From an uncultured Prevotellaceae bacterium (lineage in GTDB: Bacteria; Bacteroidota; Bacteroidia; Bacteroidales; Bacteroidaceae), in NCBI GenBank assembly GCA_946402905.1, contig CAMIYC010000011.1, forward strand, positions 23,257 through 87,256: 64,000 bases of DNA. The letters run 5' to 3'. Below are positions 21,246 to 32,500 of the stretch, piece after piece. The notes beneath the pieces are model-generated. The model had not been told where the DNA came from. It made no database searches and saw nothing but the letters and a program-made list of their open reading frames with translations. The position numbers and the translations under genes were made by a program. Each line of letters starts with the position of its first letter. Positions within the stretch are counted from its first letter, which is position 1.

Positions 21246-23765
21246 ATGGAAAAACTGAAAAAATGTCTGCCCGATTTGTTGGCAGTGGTATTGTTTGCAG
21301 TCATTGCGTTCGCATATTTCTTCCCGGCTGATTTTGAGGGGAGGATCCTCTATCAGCACGACACTTCTGCCGGCCGCGGGGCAGGACAGGAGGCCCTGGA
21401 GTATTACCAGAGCACCGGAGAGCGCACCAGATGGACCAACTCGACATTCAGCGGGATGCCTACTTATCAGACCGCTCCCTCGTACGACAGTACGGATATA
21501 CTCAGCCAGGCCGTCGACGCATGGCATCTCTGGCTGCCCGACAATGTGTGGTATGTCTTTGCCTATCTGCTCGGCTTTTATGTCTTGCTCAGGGCTTTCA
21601 ATTTCAGACAGACTCTCGCCGTGCTCGGAGCTATAGCATGGGCGTTTTCCAGCTATTTCTTTATTATCATAGGTGCAGGACATATCTGGAAGGTGTGGGC
21701 ACTGGCCTACCTGCCTCCTATGATAGCTGGTGTCGTGCTGGCCTACAGGGGTAAGTATTTTTGGGGATTTGTCGTCACTGCCGTCTTCGCCGCATTCGAG
21801 GTGAATGCCAACCATGTGCAGATGACTTACTATTATCTTTTCATCATCTTCTTCATGATTGTGGCTTTCCTTGTCGAGGCCATACGCGAGCACCAGATGT
21901 CCAGGTTTCTCAAGGCTTCGGCAGTGTGTGCTGTCGCAGCGGCGATAGGCATCTGTGCCAACCTCTCCAATCTGTTTCATACATGGCAGTATCAGAAAGA
22001 GTCGATGAGGGGAAAAAGCGAACTGGTCAAGGCCGACAGTGCCAATCAGACCGACAGTGGACTGGAGCGCGACTATATCACACAATGGAGCTATGGCATC
22101 GGAGAGACATGGACACTGCTCGTGCCCAATGTGAAAGGTGGTGCTTCCGTGCCCCTGGCGGCCAATCAGAGTGCGATGCAGAAAGCCGACCCTAACTACT
22201 ATCAGCTCTATGGACAGATAGGACAGTATTGGGGTGAGCAACCAGGCACCAGCGGACCGGTTTATGTGGGGGCTTTCGTGCTCATGCTTTTTGTGCTGGC
22301 GCTCTTCGTCGTCAAAGGACCCATGAAGTGGGCATTGCTGGCGGTCACTATATTGTCCGTACTCTTGTCATGGGGGCGCAACTTCATGGGGTTTACAGAT
22401 TTCTTTATCGACCACTTCCCCATGTACTCGAAGTTCCGCACGGTGGCTTCTATCTTGGTCATCGCTGAATTTACCATACCTCTGCTTGCCCTGATGGGAC
22501 TGAAAGAGGTGATGGACAATCCTAAGGTGGCTCTCGAGAAGGTCAGCGTGGGTAAGCTGAAGCTGCCCCTGAATCCTCTCGTTCTCTCATGGTGCCTCAC
22601 AGGACTGGTGGCCTTGCTCTTCGCCGTGATGCCGGGTGTCTTCTTCAGCGACTATGTGTCCTCTTCCGAGATGCAGGCCCTCAGCCAGTTCCCCGCCGAC
22701 CAACTGGGGCCGTTCCTCTCCAACCTGCGCGCCGTGAGAGAGTCTATCCTCACAGCCGACGCCTGGCGCTCCTTCCTGGTCATTCTTATCGGTACGGTGC
22801 TGTTGGTGCTCTTCCTCACCAAGAAGATGAAAGCCTCGTATATGATAGCGGGAGTCACGCTCCTGTGCCTCACCGACATGTGGATGGTCAACAAACGCTA
22901 TCTCAATGACGAGATGTTCGTCTCCAGTACCGTGAAGGAACTGCCGCAGGAGAAAACGGCTACGGATGAGGCCATCTTACAGGACAAGACGCTTGACTAC
23001 CGTGTGCTCAATTTCGCGTCGAATACGTTCAATGAAAACGAAACATCGTTCTATCATAAGAGCATCGGAGGATATCATGCTGCCAAACTGCGCCGCTATC
23101 AGGAAATGATAGAAGCATATATCGCTCCGGAGATGCAAAAGGCTATGCAAGCCGTGGTCAGCGCCAATGGCGATTTCAGCCAGATCAACGGCGACAGCAT
23201 CTTCCCTGTCATCAATATGCTCAACACCAAATATTTTATCTTGCCTTTGCAGGGAGGAGCCACGACACCGCTGGAGAATCCTTTCGCCCAGGGTAACGCA
23301 TGGTATGTAGACAAGGTGACGTATGCCGACAATGCCAATGCTGAAATCGACGGGGTGGGGAAGGCCAACCTGCGTCGGGAAGCTGTAGCTGACTCCAAAT
23401 TCCGTGAGACCTTGGGCGACGGCACGGCACAGGACAGCACGGCACAGGTGAAAATGACTGCTTATCAGCCCAATCATCTCGTCTATACGGCGGAGTCGGG
23501 AAAGGGCGGTGTCATCGTCTTCTCTGAGATTTATTATCCCGGTTGGACCGCCACTGTCGACGGACAGCCGGCGGAGATAGGCCGGGTGAATTATATCCTC
23601 CGAGCGCTCCGGGTGGCTCCTGGCAAGCATGAGATCGTGCTTGACTTCCATCCTAAGTCTGTGGCCACCACTGAGACCGTGGCATATATCGCCTTGGCGC
23701 TGCTCCTGCTCTCCGTTATTGGTGGAGTGGTGTTCAGTTTCAGGAAAAGCAAATCATCATTATGA
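21246..23765 (+). CDS. YfhO family multi-pass membrane protein
   Basis: Many TMs, PADFEGRILYQHDTSAGRGAGQEALEYYQSTGERTRWTNSTFSGMPTYQ; start at ATG 21246. Confidence 0.8.
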   Translation: MEKLKKCLPDLLAVVLFAVIAFAYFFPADFEGRILYQHDTSAGRGAGQEALEYYQSTGERTRWTNSTFSGMPTYQTAPSYDSTDILSQAVDAWHLWLPDNVWYVFAYLLGFYVLLRAFNFRQTLAVLGAIAWAFSSYFFIIIGAGHIWKVWALAYLPPMIAGVVLAYRGKYFWGFVVTAVFAAFEVNANHVQMTYYYLFIIFFMIVAFLVEAIREHQMSRFLKASAVCAVAAAIGICANLSNLFHTWQYQKESMRGKSELVKADSANQTDSGLERDYITQWSYGIGETWTLLVPNVKGGASVPLAANQSAMQKADPNYYQLYGQIGQYWGEQPGTSGPVYVGAFVLMLFVLALFVVKGPMKWALLAVTILSVLLSWGRNFMGFTDFFIDHFPMYSKFRTVASILVIAEFTIPLLALMGLKEVMDNPKVALEKVSVGKLKLPLNPLVLSWCLTGLVALLFAVMPGVFFSDYVSSSEMQALSQFPADQLGPFLSNLRAVRESILTADAWRSFLVILIGTVLLVLFLTKKMKASYMIAGVTLLCLTDMWMVNKRYLNDEMFVSSTVKELPQEKTATDEAILQDKTLDYRVLNFASNTFNENETSFYHKSIGGYHAAKLRRYQEMIEAYIAPEMQKAMQAVVSANGDFSQINGDSIFPVINMLNTKYFILPLQGGATTPLENPFAQGNAWYVDKVTYADNANAEIDGVGKANLRREAVADSKFRETLGDGTAQDSTAQVKMTAYQPNHLVYTAESGKGGVIVFSEIYYPGWTATVDGQPAEIGRVNYILRALRVAPGKHEIVLDFHPKSVATTETVAYIALALLLLSVIGGVVFSFRKSKSSL

Positions 23766-26602
23766 AAAAACTACTCTCTCTACCTCCCAATCTGGTGGGG
23801 TGTTTTCATCATATCACTGGATATAGCCATGACGAATGGTTCTGCACCAATGACCCGGTAGACCGTAAACTGGGCAGTGGGGGTGGCACTGCTTGGCTCC
23901 TGACGGAATGCCATCGTCAGGAACAGACCGGCAGGACATTCGATGAGTGGCTCGCCGACGAAAAGCGCATCCTGCTCCATGCCGGAGGACAGGGCAGGCG
24001 TCTGCCGTCTTATGCGCCGTCGGGCAAAGTGCTCACACCCCTGCCCGTGTTCAGGTGGGAACGTGGCCAGAGACTCTCGCAGGATCTGCTCTCTCTGCAA
24101 ATGCCGCTTTATGAGCAGATGATGCAAAGTGCCCCGGACAACATGCACACCATGATCGTGAGCGGCGACGTGATGATACGTTCCGCCAAGCCTCTGCAGC
24201 CCATACCTGAGGCTGATGTGGTGTGTTATGGCCTGTGGCTCGACGACCAGACCGCATCTACTCATGGAGTGTTCGTGGCTGACAGGAAGACTCCCTCACA
24301 GCTGAAATGTATGCTGCAGAAGCCTTCGGTGTCCACCCTTACCGACTTGCGCAAGGATCATTTCTATCTGACGGATATAGGTATATGGCTGCTTAGCGAC
24401 AGGGCCGTAGAGACACTCATGAGGCGATGCGTTCACGACGGGAATGTAGACTGCTACGACCTCTACGGCGAGTTCGGATGTGCGTTGGGCTCTTGCCCGA
24501 CGATGCCCGATGATGAGGTGAGCAGACTGTCGGTGGTGGTATTGCCCCTTCCAGGTGGAGAATTCTATCACTATGGCACCACTCCTGAACTCATATCCTC
24601 CACACTCGCTATCCAGAATGTAGTCAATGACCAGCGTGAGATTATGCACCATTCGCGCAAACCCCACCCTTCGATGTTTATACAGAACTCTGAAACGTGG
24701 GTGAAGGTCACCGAGTATAACAAGAACCTGTGGATAGAAAACAGTTGTATCAGTGAAAAATGGTTGCTCTCTTCGGAGAATGTCATAACGGGTGTGCCCG
24801 ACAATAACTGGCAGATCACACTGCGGCAAGGGCAATGTGTCGATATCGTACCCATTGGCGAGACACAATGGGTGGTCAGACCCTATGGATATCAGGACGC
24901 TTTCAGGGGCGACCTGAGACAACCCTCTACAACGTTTCTCGGCAAGACGTTTGCTTCGTGGTCACAGGAAAGATGCCTGTCCATGGAGGAGATAGAAGGG
25001 CTGGAGGATCTGCAGTCGGCCAGGATATTCCCCGTGGTCTCCAATATCGACGATATGGGGCTCGTCTTGAGATGGATGCTCAATGAACCGGACAAGGATG
25101 GAGGACGTATCGTATGGAGACAGGCGAGGCGGATGAGCGCCGACGAAATTTCGGCTGAGGCCAATCTCAGTCGGCTGGTTGGACAGCGGGAGGATTTCAG
25201 GAAAAGAAACTGGCCTTTCCTGTCGGCCAATTATCAGCATAGCATTTTCTATCAGGTCGACCTCGACCATGCGGCAGCTGAGTTTGCAAGGTTTCATATC
25301 GCAGAGCCACATCCCCTGTCCGAGGAGGAACCACTGCTCACACGGATACATGATGCGATGTTCAGGGCCAGGCTCCGCACGCTGAAAGGCCTCGACGGCA
25401 GCGACCAGGAGGCAAGGGCGTTCAGCCTGCTCAGGGAGGGGCTCACCGAGAGCGCACTCTCCGCAAGGCAACAGCCGTTGATGTCGGTTTATAGCGACCA
25501 GATCGTATGGGGAAGGAGCCCGGTGCGCATCGACCTTGCGGGAGGATGGACCGACACGCCGCCTTATTGTCTGATGGAGGGCGGAAATGTGGTAAACATC
25601 GCTATCGAACTCAATGGCCAGCCGCCCATACAGGCGTATATCAGGCCGTGCCGGCAGCCGCATATCATACTCAGAAGCATCGATCTGGGGGCATCGGAAC
25701 AAGTGGAGACGTTTGAACAACTGGCTGACTTCCATCACGTGGGGAGCCCGTTCTCCATTCCAAAGGCCGCACTGGCGCTGGCTGGATTCTTACCTGGCTT
25801 CTCGGCCACGCAATATGACTCGTTGCGCAGTCAGTTGCAGGATTTCGGATGTGGCATCGAACTGACCCTCCTGTCTGCTATTCCGGCAGGCAGCGGACTG
25901 GGCACCAGCAGCATTCTCGCAGCTACGGTGCTGGGCGCGGTCAACGACTTCTGCAGCCTCGCATGGGACCGTAATGAGATAGGGCACCGTACGCTGGTCC
26001 TTGAACAGTTGCTCACTTCCGGAGGCGGATGGCAGGATCAGTTTGGAGGATTGCTGCAGGGGGCGAAACTGTTGCAGACCGAAAAGGGATTTGCGCAAAA
26101 TCCCGTTATCCGCTGGTTGCCTTCCGAACTGTATACCCAGCCCGACTATGCCGCTTGTCATCTGTTGTATTATACCGGCATCACCCGTACGGCCAAGAAC
26201 ATCCTCTCTGAAATCGTCAGGAAGATGTTTCTCAACCACCATGAACAACTGCAGCTCCTACGCATGATGAAAGGTCATGCGATGGACTTGTATGAGGCAA
26301 TACAGCGCAACGACTTTGTCAAGATGGGGCAACTCATCAGGAAGACATGGCAGCAGAACCAGCTGCTCGACAGTGGCACCAATCCTCCAGAGGTGAAGAG
26401 GCTTACCGATATGGTCGATGACTTGTGCCTGGGATATAAGTTGCCGGGGGCAGGTGGAGGCGGTTACCTCTATATGGTGGCCAAAGACCCGGAGGCCGCC
26501 GCAAGAATACGCCAGGTGCTCACGGTCAACAGGGTCAATGCCAACGCACGTTTCGTCAACATGTCTCTCAGTGCCAAGGGACTTCAGGTAAGCAGAAGCT
26601 GA
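23762..26602 (+). CDS. fkp: Bifunctional fucokinase / L-fucose-1-phosphate guanylyltransferase
   Basis: N-terminal LGSGGGTAWLL...HAGGQGRRLPSYAPSGKVLTPLP; C-terminal GHMP kinase RSPVRIDLAGGWTDTPPYCLMEGG and SAIPAGSGLGTSSILAA. Confidence 0.92.
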   Translation: MKKLLSLPPNLVGCFHHITGYSHDEWFCTNDPVDRKLGSGGGTAWLLTECHRQEQTGRTFDEWLADEKRILLHAGGQGRRLPSYAPSGKVLTPLPVFRWERGQRLSQDLLSLQMPLYEQMMQSAPDNMHTMIVSGDVMIRSAKPLQPIPEADVVCYGLWLDDQTASTHGVFVADRKTPSQLKCMLQKPSVSTLTDLRKDHFYLTDIGIWLLSDRAVETLMRRCVHDGNVDCYDLYGEFGCALGSCPTMPDDEVSRLSVVVLPLPGGEFYHYGTTPELISSTLAIQNVVNDQREIMHHSRKPHPSMFIQNSETWVKVTEYNKNLWIENSCISEKWLLSSENVITGVPDNNWQITLRQGQCVDIVPIGETQWVVRPYGYQDAFRGDLRQPSTTFLGKTFASWSQERCLSMEEIEGLEDLQSARIFPVVSNIDDMGLVLRWMLNEPDKDGGRIVWRQARRMSADEISAEANLSRLVGQREDFRKRNWPFLSANYQHSIFYQVDLDHAAAEFARFHIAEPHPLSEEEPLLTRIHDAMFRARLRTLKGLDGSDQEARAFSLLREGLTESALSARQQPLMSVYSDQIVWGRSPVRIDLAGGWTDTPPYCLMEGGNVVNIAIELNGQPPIQAYIRPCRQPHIILRSIDLGASEQVETFEQLADFHHVGSPFSIPKAALALAGFLPGFSATQYDSLRSQLQDFGCGIELTLLSAIPAGSGLGTSSILAATVLGAVNDFCSLAWDRNEIGHRTLVLEQLLTSGGGWQDQFGGLLQGAKLLQTEKGFAQNPVIRWLPSELYTQPDYAACHLLYYTGITRTAKNILSEIVRKMFLNHHEQLQLLRMMKGHAMDLYEAIQRNDFVKMGQLIRKTWQQNQLLDSGTNPPEVKRLTDMVDDLCLGYKLPGAGGGGYLYMVAKDPEAAARIRQVLTVNRVNANARFVNMSLSAKGLQVSRS

Positions 26603-26603
26603 T

Positions 26604-27407
26604 ATGCAATTCCGTACAATCATAGATATACCACAACCGTCGTTTGCCATCGCACCTTGTGAACGGATGCTTTTCGTGGGGTCTTGTTTTGCCGACCGCA
26701 TCGGGCACAGGGCACAGCAGGAGAAATTCCGGGCTGTGGTCAATCCCTATGGAGTGATGTACAACCCCGCCAGTATCCTGCATACGGTAGAAAAGGTCGA
26801 GGTCGTCCCGCGGGTTGCATTCCTCACTCTGGGCACCAACCATGTATATATCCTCAGGGAGACAGGAGAGATCGTTGACAACTGCCGGAAAATGCCGCAA
26901 TGCCTTTTCGAGGAGCGACAACTCACTCTTGAAGAGTGCGTGGATTTCCTGTCTCAGGTGGTGGAGACTTTATTGGACAGGGATCGTAAGACAAAGGTCG
27001 TCATCACGGTCAGCCCTATTCGCTATGCCAAATATGGATTTCATGGCAGCGCACTCTCCAAAGCGGTACTCTTGCTCGCTGCCGACGAAATCTGCAGGAA
27101 ATATCCTGACGTGGCAGGCTATTTCCCGGCGTATGAAATCGTGCTCGACGAATTACGTGACTATCGTTTTTATCAGCCTGATATGATTCACCCCTCCGAC
27201 CAGGCCGTTGAATATATCTGGCAACGGTTTTCCGAGGCTTATTTCAGTACAGAGACCCTGCAGTTCCTCAAGTTGTGGCGCCCCGTCAAGGAGGCTCTCG
27301 CACATCGTCCGTTCCATCCTGAGTCGGAGGAATATCAGCGCTTCCTTCAACGCACGATGCAAGAGGCAAGACGATTAGCGGAAAAATATCCAGGATTGGA
27401 GTTGTGA
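26604..27407 (+). CDS. GSCFA domain-containing protein
   Basis: FVGSCFADRIG...VNPYGVMYNPASI, PDMIHPSDQAVEYIW. Confidence 0.88.
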   Translation: MQFRTIIDIPQPSFAIAPCERMLFVGSCFADRIGHRAQQEKFRAVVNPYGVMYNPASILHTVEKVEVVPRVAFLTLGTNHVYILRETGEIVDNCRKMPQCLFEERQLTLEECVDFLSQVVETLLDRDRKTKVVITVSPIRYAKYGFHGSALSKAVLLLAADEICRKYPDVAGYFPAYEIVLDELRDYRFYQPDMIHPSDQAVEYIWQRFSEAYFSTETLQFLKLWRPVKEALAHRPFHPESEEYQRFLQRTMQEARRLAEKYPGLEL

Positions 27408-27429
27408 TAAGACAAAAGAAATGGGATGG

Positions 27430-27460
27430 TCAGGGTGAGATGGATTTCATCTCACCCTGA
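27430..27460. terminator. Stem-loop tcagggtgagatg/catctcaccctga between convergent genes
   Basis: 13-bp perfect inverted repeat. Confidence 0.65.
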
Positions 27461-29537
27461 TCATTGTAGAACCTGTCGTGCGGCGGTCGCCGGTGTTGAG
27501 CTGGACAATGTACACTCCCCGGCTCAAATCGCTGAGTGAGACATGGTCCGTGCCCGGTGTCATGATGTGCTGGCGTATCAGCCTGCCGTCGGTCGTATAG
27601 ACGGTGACGGTATAACGGGGAGGTGGCGTACCCTCAAAACTCACCTCCAGCTTCCCATGGCCGTCGTAGGCCATCCTGCTGTCTGCTGGTTGGTGGGAAG
27701 AAATCCCTTCAATACCCAGGACACCATGGATATAGAGCAGACCTTCATAGGCGTCAATCAGCCCATTGCCGTATTCATCGTTGGGAAGGGGCTCTTTGCC
27801 TACTGACGATGAGGTGTGACGGAGTATGTCGACCACGTCCTCTGGGGTGAGGTCGGGCTTGGCCTCTAACCACAGGGCAATCACCCCAGATACCACAGGG
27901 GTGGCCATCGAGGTGCCCGACATGGCTATCCAGTAGTAGGTGCTGTCGGCAGTGGAGGTCGTGGCCACGACATCTTTTTTCTCGATGCTGAAATCCTTTG
28001 TCAAGTGATTGAAAGCTGACTTGATGGCGACGCCCGGAGCCACGACATCGGGCTTGGGCGTACGGTAGATGGAGGGACCGACGGAAGAAAAGTCAGCCTT
28101 GCTGCCGATGCCGCCGGGCAGGTAATTCTGATAATTGCGGTATTCGCCGTCGACATTGACAAACTGGGCCGTCAGGCCAATGGCGCCCACACCCACCACT
28201 CTTTCCATACAGGCAGGCCATCCCACCGTATATCGTTGCTGGGCATGGGTATAGCCGAATGGCGACGACACATTGGTGAAGACCGTGCCCTGCTGATCGC
28301 CGAAAACCTCGGCTTCGGCATCACCCGACACCTGCACGGCATTGTATATCTCTGAATAGACTCCTTTGTTCAGGCGTTTCATCATGAAGTGGTAGGTGTT
28401 GCCAGGCACGGTCGACTCGGGATCCGTAAAGCGCCACGCCCTGATCTCTGTGCGTGAGCTGGTGGTGGTGACGGTGTCGACGTATTCCTGCCCATCAAGG
28501 GTGTCGAGGGTATCGGTGCTGATGTTCACCTCCGCGGCAAAGGCCTTGTTGGAGGTGAGCACCGACAGTTTCACACCGATGCTGCCAAGGGCTCGTACGT
28601 CGAAGTGAGTCTCCTCGCAGAGAGACGGCGTAGTGGCCAGGACGGCTCCGGCGCGACTCTTGCCGGCGGCTTTCAGAATGTAGTTGTAGTCACGCCCGTC
28701 GTTGCCGCTACCGGCACACAGGATATGACCCGGACCGAGCAACAGGTTGAGGGCTTCGCTGTCGAGATGATAGGGCTTGAATAGTGACGACGGACCCTTG
28801 CTGCTGAAGTTGATCACACAGGGCTTGCCCTGGGCGTCTGCATAGTCGAAGATACGCTTCACACCCAGCACCACATCGCCGGTGGTCAGCCCGTCGGGGT
28901 CGGTGAAGTCTTTCAGCTCTGCCGAGTATTCCACAGCACAGATATCGCTCCCGTAGGCAATGCCGGGGTAGCTGACGTCTTCGCTTTTACCAGCCATGAT
29001 GCCCATCACATGGGTGCCATGTGAATAGCCCGTGGCCAAGGATGAGTGGTTGGCCTCGCGGATGGATTCCGCGGTGTCGTATACCACGTCGTTGACCAGA
29101 TCGTAGTAATATTTCACCCGTAACGTGCCGTCGTTCATCACAAAGGCCGGATGGCTGAAAAGATACCCCAGGTCGAGTACGCCGGAGACCACCCCTTCGC
29201 CAGTGTAGGCCTGGGGCAGCTGCATGCCGCCATAGACCTGGTCGGCATGGATGGCACCGGGGGTGGTGTCCATGACGGGGCGGGGCAGGGGGTTGGCCTC
29301 GATGTGGAGCACCGAGGACTCCCTCGCCAGGTTCGATACCCGGTCGGCGGGCATCCTCACGATGGCTATCGTGCCCACCTGGTCGAGCCAACGGCCACCA
29401 TGGCGGCGGGCCGCCTCCACGATGCTGCTCTTGGGGCCAGTGGTGCGCACCAGAAGGGTGATGTGGCGCTGGGCCGACACCATCTGGACGCTCCAGAGGA
29501 TAATCGCCATCCAGGTAAGAAATTGTCTCTTGGCCAT
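27447..29537 (-). CDS. S8 subtilisin-like serine protease, probable T9SS-type C-terminus
   Basis: GVLDLG (Asp), HGTHVMGIMAG (His), MSGTSMATPVVSG (Ser); C-terminal YTTDGRLIRQ...LSRGVYIVQL. Confidence 0.88.
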   Translation of the reverse strand: MAKRQFLTWMAIILWSVQMVSAQRHITLLVRTTGPKSSIVEAARRHGGRWLDQVGTIAIVRMPADRVSNLARESSVLHIEANPLPRPVMDTTPGAIHADQVYGGMQLPQAYTGEGVVSGVLDLGYLFSHPAFVMNDGTLRVKYYYDLVNDVVYDTAESIREANHSSLATGYSHGTHVMGIMAGKSEDVSYPGIAYGSDICAVEYSAELKDFTDPDGLTTGDVVLGVKRIFDYADAQGKPCVINFSSKGPSSLFKPYHLDSEALNLLLGPGHILCAGSGNDGRDYNYILKAAGKSRAGAVLATTPSLCEETHFDVRALGSIGVKLSVLTSNKAFAAEVNISTDTLDTLDGQEYVDTVTTTSSRTEIRAWRFTDPESTVPGNTYHFMMKRLNKGVYSEIYNAVQVSGDAEAEVFGDQQGTVFTNVSSPFGYTHAQQRYTVGWPACMERVVGVGAIGLTAQFVNVDGEYRNYQNYLPGGIGSKADFSSVGPSIYRTPKPDVVAPGVAIKSAFNHLTKDFSIEKKDVVATTSTADSTYYWIAMSGTSMATPVVSGVIALWLEAKPDLTPEDVVDILRHTSSSVGKEPLPNDEYGNGLIDAYEGLLYIHGVLGIEGISSHQPADSRMAYDGHGKLEVSFEGTPPPRYTVTVYTTDGRLIRQHIMTPGTDHVSLSDLSRGVYIVQLNTGDRRTTGSTMIRVR

Positions 29538-29541
29538 CTTG

Positions 29542-32500
29542 CTATTTGATTATCACAGAGCGTACTTGCCCAGTCTCTTTTACTTTCACAAGGTAGACGC
29601 CTTTCTGCAGCTGACCGATAGCATGGGCGCCCTCGGCTATGACGGCTCCACTGGGACTGTATACCGTGACTGACATGCCGTCGAGCTCCTGGGCCGTAAT
29701 GGTCTGGATGCCTGTCGTGACGGAGGCTGGATTGCTAAGTGCAGATTCTATCTGGTCTGTGCTGTAGAGGGCTGTCACGTAGATGGTGTGCGCACCGTCG
29801 CTCAGCGGGCCGATCTCGCATTGGCGCAGGTCGCCTTCGACTGTCTGGTATAACTGGCCGTCGACGTAGATGTTATAGCCTGTGACTGCCAGGCCGATCT
29901 CTGTCACCGCGGTATACGACACGTCGTCTATCATCATCATGAAGGTGTCGTCTTTGGGCGTGATGTCGCGGATGGCAAAGTGGGTGGTGCCCGCAGGCAG
30001 GTTGACTGTGATGGGGGTCCAGTTGGTATAGTCGTAGATGTGGTGGATGTCGCCGAGTCTTGTGAAACTGTCTGTCGAACTGTCAGTGGTGGAGTAGAGC
30101 ACCTCCACAGCGGCATGGGGATAACCTTCGCTCATCGTCTTAATATAGAAGGTAATCGTCTGCGGCAGACCTGGCAATTCGGGCGAGATGAGCCAGTTGT
30201 CCTGGTCGAGCGCGTCGGTCTGAGTGTCGTTGATGGAATACAGAGTGGCGGCATACTGATTGCCGGAGCGTGGCTTGAGAGTGGGCACCTGTTGGGTGGC
30301 GTTGCTCACGATGTTGTTGGGGTTGAAGATGATATAGGCGAACGGCAAGCCCTGGTTGGGATAATTGATGCCGTCGAAGATGCCTCCCGTCTCACCCATG
30401 TCACCGTCGTAGGTCTCCCACTCGCCGAAGTCCACCGACCAGGGAGCGTAGCGCTCAAAGTCGTCGGTCACGTGTTCCAGGCGCATGGCGTCGCCTTCCG
30501 GCTGACTCCACTGCAGTTTTACAAACGGACCGTTCTCAGTGTTGGCGGTGAGGTCGGTAATGGAAGGTACGAGATTGCCATAGACGGACAGGGTCGTCTG
30601 TGCCGTGTTGTTGGAGGTGTCGTGGTCGTCGTCGTTCAGCACTTCTGCTTTCAACGTGATGTCGCCGGAGAAGAATGGGGTGGCGTCAAACGTGAAGGGA
30701 TAGCTTCTTTGCCCGCCGTCGGCTGCCAAAGCCTCATCTTCCACCTCATGGCTCAGCAGCGACTGGCCGTCGACGATGGCATCCAATTTCACTTTGTAGG
30801 CTCCAGAAACCTCATTGCTCTGGTTGACCACGGTCAGTACGATTTCGCCTTGCTGGCCGGTCTGAAGGTTCGATGGGGCTGATATGTTGACAGCCAGGTC
30901 GTTGGCCTCCATGTTCTGTATCTTGATGTTGTCAATGCTGATAGAGGTGTTGGCCATACCGTTGGAGGCCAGGAAGCGGACGATGATATAAGGCTCGTCA
31001 AGGTAGGCGGAGAGGTCGATCGACACTTTCTTCCAGTCTCCGTCGGAGGTGGCGGAGGCCATGTCGTAGTCGGCTACGGTGTCGACCTGACCGCGCTGAC
31101 CACGGTCTACCTGGACCTTCAGTCTGGCTTTGCTGCCGGCGTTGCTGCTATATTGGAAGCTGAGGTAGGGATGGGGTGAGCCGGCCAGGGTCAGTTTGCG
31201 CGAGCCGAAATAGCCCTCGTCGGTGCTCCTCTGGCTGGTGAAGGTCACGCAGCCGTTGTCACCGTCGGCGCTCTTGGAGCTGAAACCCCAGTTGGTGTTG
31301 CCCACGGCGGGTGTCGCCCACCAGAATCTTGACTCATGAATCATGCGGTTGGCAAACGATTCCGTCAGTGGCAGTGCGACAGGAGTGCCTTTGATGAGAT
31401 GGGCGGTGACAGCCTCGCTCTCGCTGTCGTCGTCATAGGCGGTGACGGCACGGTAATACCATCCTGGATCGCCGGTCAAGTCGGCGGAACTGGTGTGTGT
31501 GGTGGTTCCCGATACGCGGGCTATCTCATTGCCCAGGCTGTTGTCGCGTACCTCATAGAGTGCGTTGCCTACGCGTGAAAGGTCCACATAACCGCCGTGC
31601 TGGCCGGTCAGGGAGTTCTCCCAGTTCACGGTCACTGTGCCGTCGCCATTGTCGGTCATCATGGCATAATTGGGCGCGTCGGGGTCGTCGATACCGATGT
31701 AGGCCACCTTGGTGGCGGGCATGCCAAGACCACTCTCGTTGGATACCCTCACGCTATAGGTGTGGGAGCCGTCCGCAGGCACTTGGTCGTCGTTGTAGGT
31801 CACCGTGCCACCGGGTGTGAGGCCGCTGGTCAGCGTGCCGATGAGCAGATCGTCGCGGTAGAAGTTGACGGCGTTCAGCGTGGAAATGGGGTGGTCGTCT
31901 ACGGTGGCGGTGGGAAGCTTGCAGGTGATGGTGGCCTTCAGCGCACCTTGCTCAGCAGGCGTGACACGCAGGTTGGAGGGGGCGACAGGTGCCGAGAGGT
32001 TCACGCCTTCTTGTATGCAGAAGCGGGTCAGGTCGGTATAGATACCGCCGGTGGCGTATTCGTGCAGACCGAAGTGGTAGGTGCCTGTCTCCTCGACAGT
32101 CAGCGTGGTCTCATAGGTCATAGGGATGTCTTGTTGGAGCTGACTCTCCTGGAGGAGGGTGGTAAACGACGACACGTCATCCACGGCGGCAGGGGCATAG
32201 GCCAGCTCCAACTTGCCGCCCATGGAGGTGTAGGCATCAAACTGCAGGGTGTATAGTTTGCCTTTCTCCAGGTAGACGGGCGAGGAGACCAGCCAGTCGT
32301 TGCTGCCGTTGTCGGGGTTGATGGGCAGGCGCAGCAGGTGGTAGATGTCGTTGTACGTCCAGGTGTCCTGGTCATGGTTGGCATTGATGACAGACCAGTA
32401 GTTGTTGAACTTGTTGATATCATCAAACACCACTTCGTATTTGGGTACCAGATATTCGCCCACCTTCACCGTGTTGGAATAGGATTTTTCCGACTCCAGA

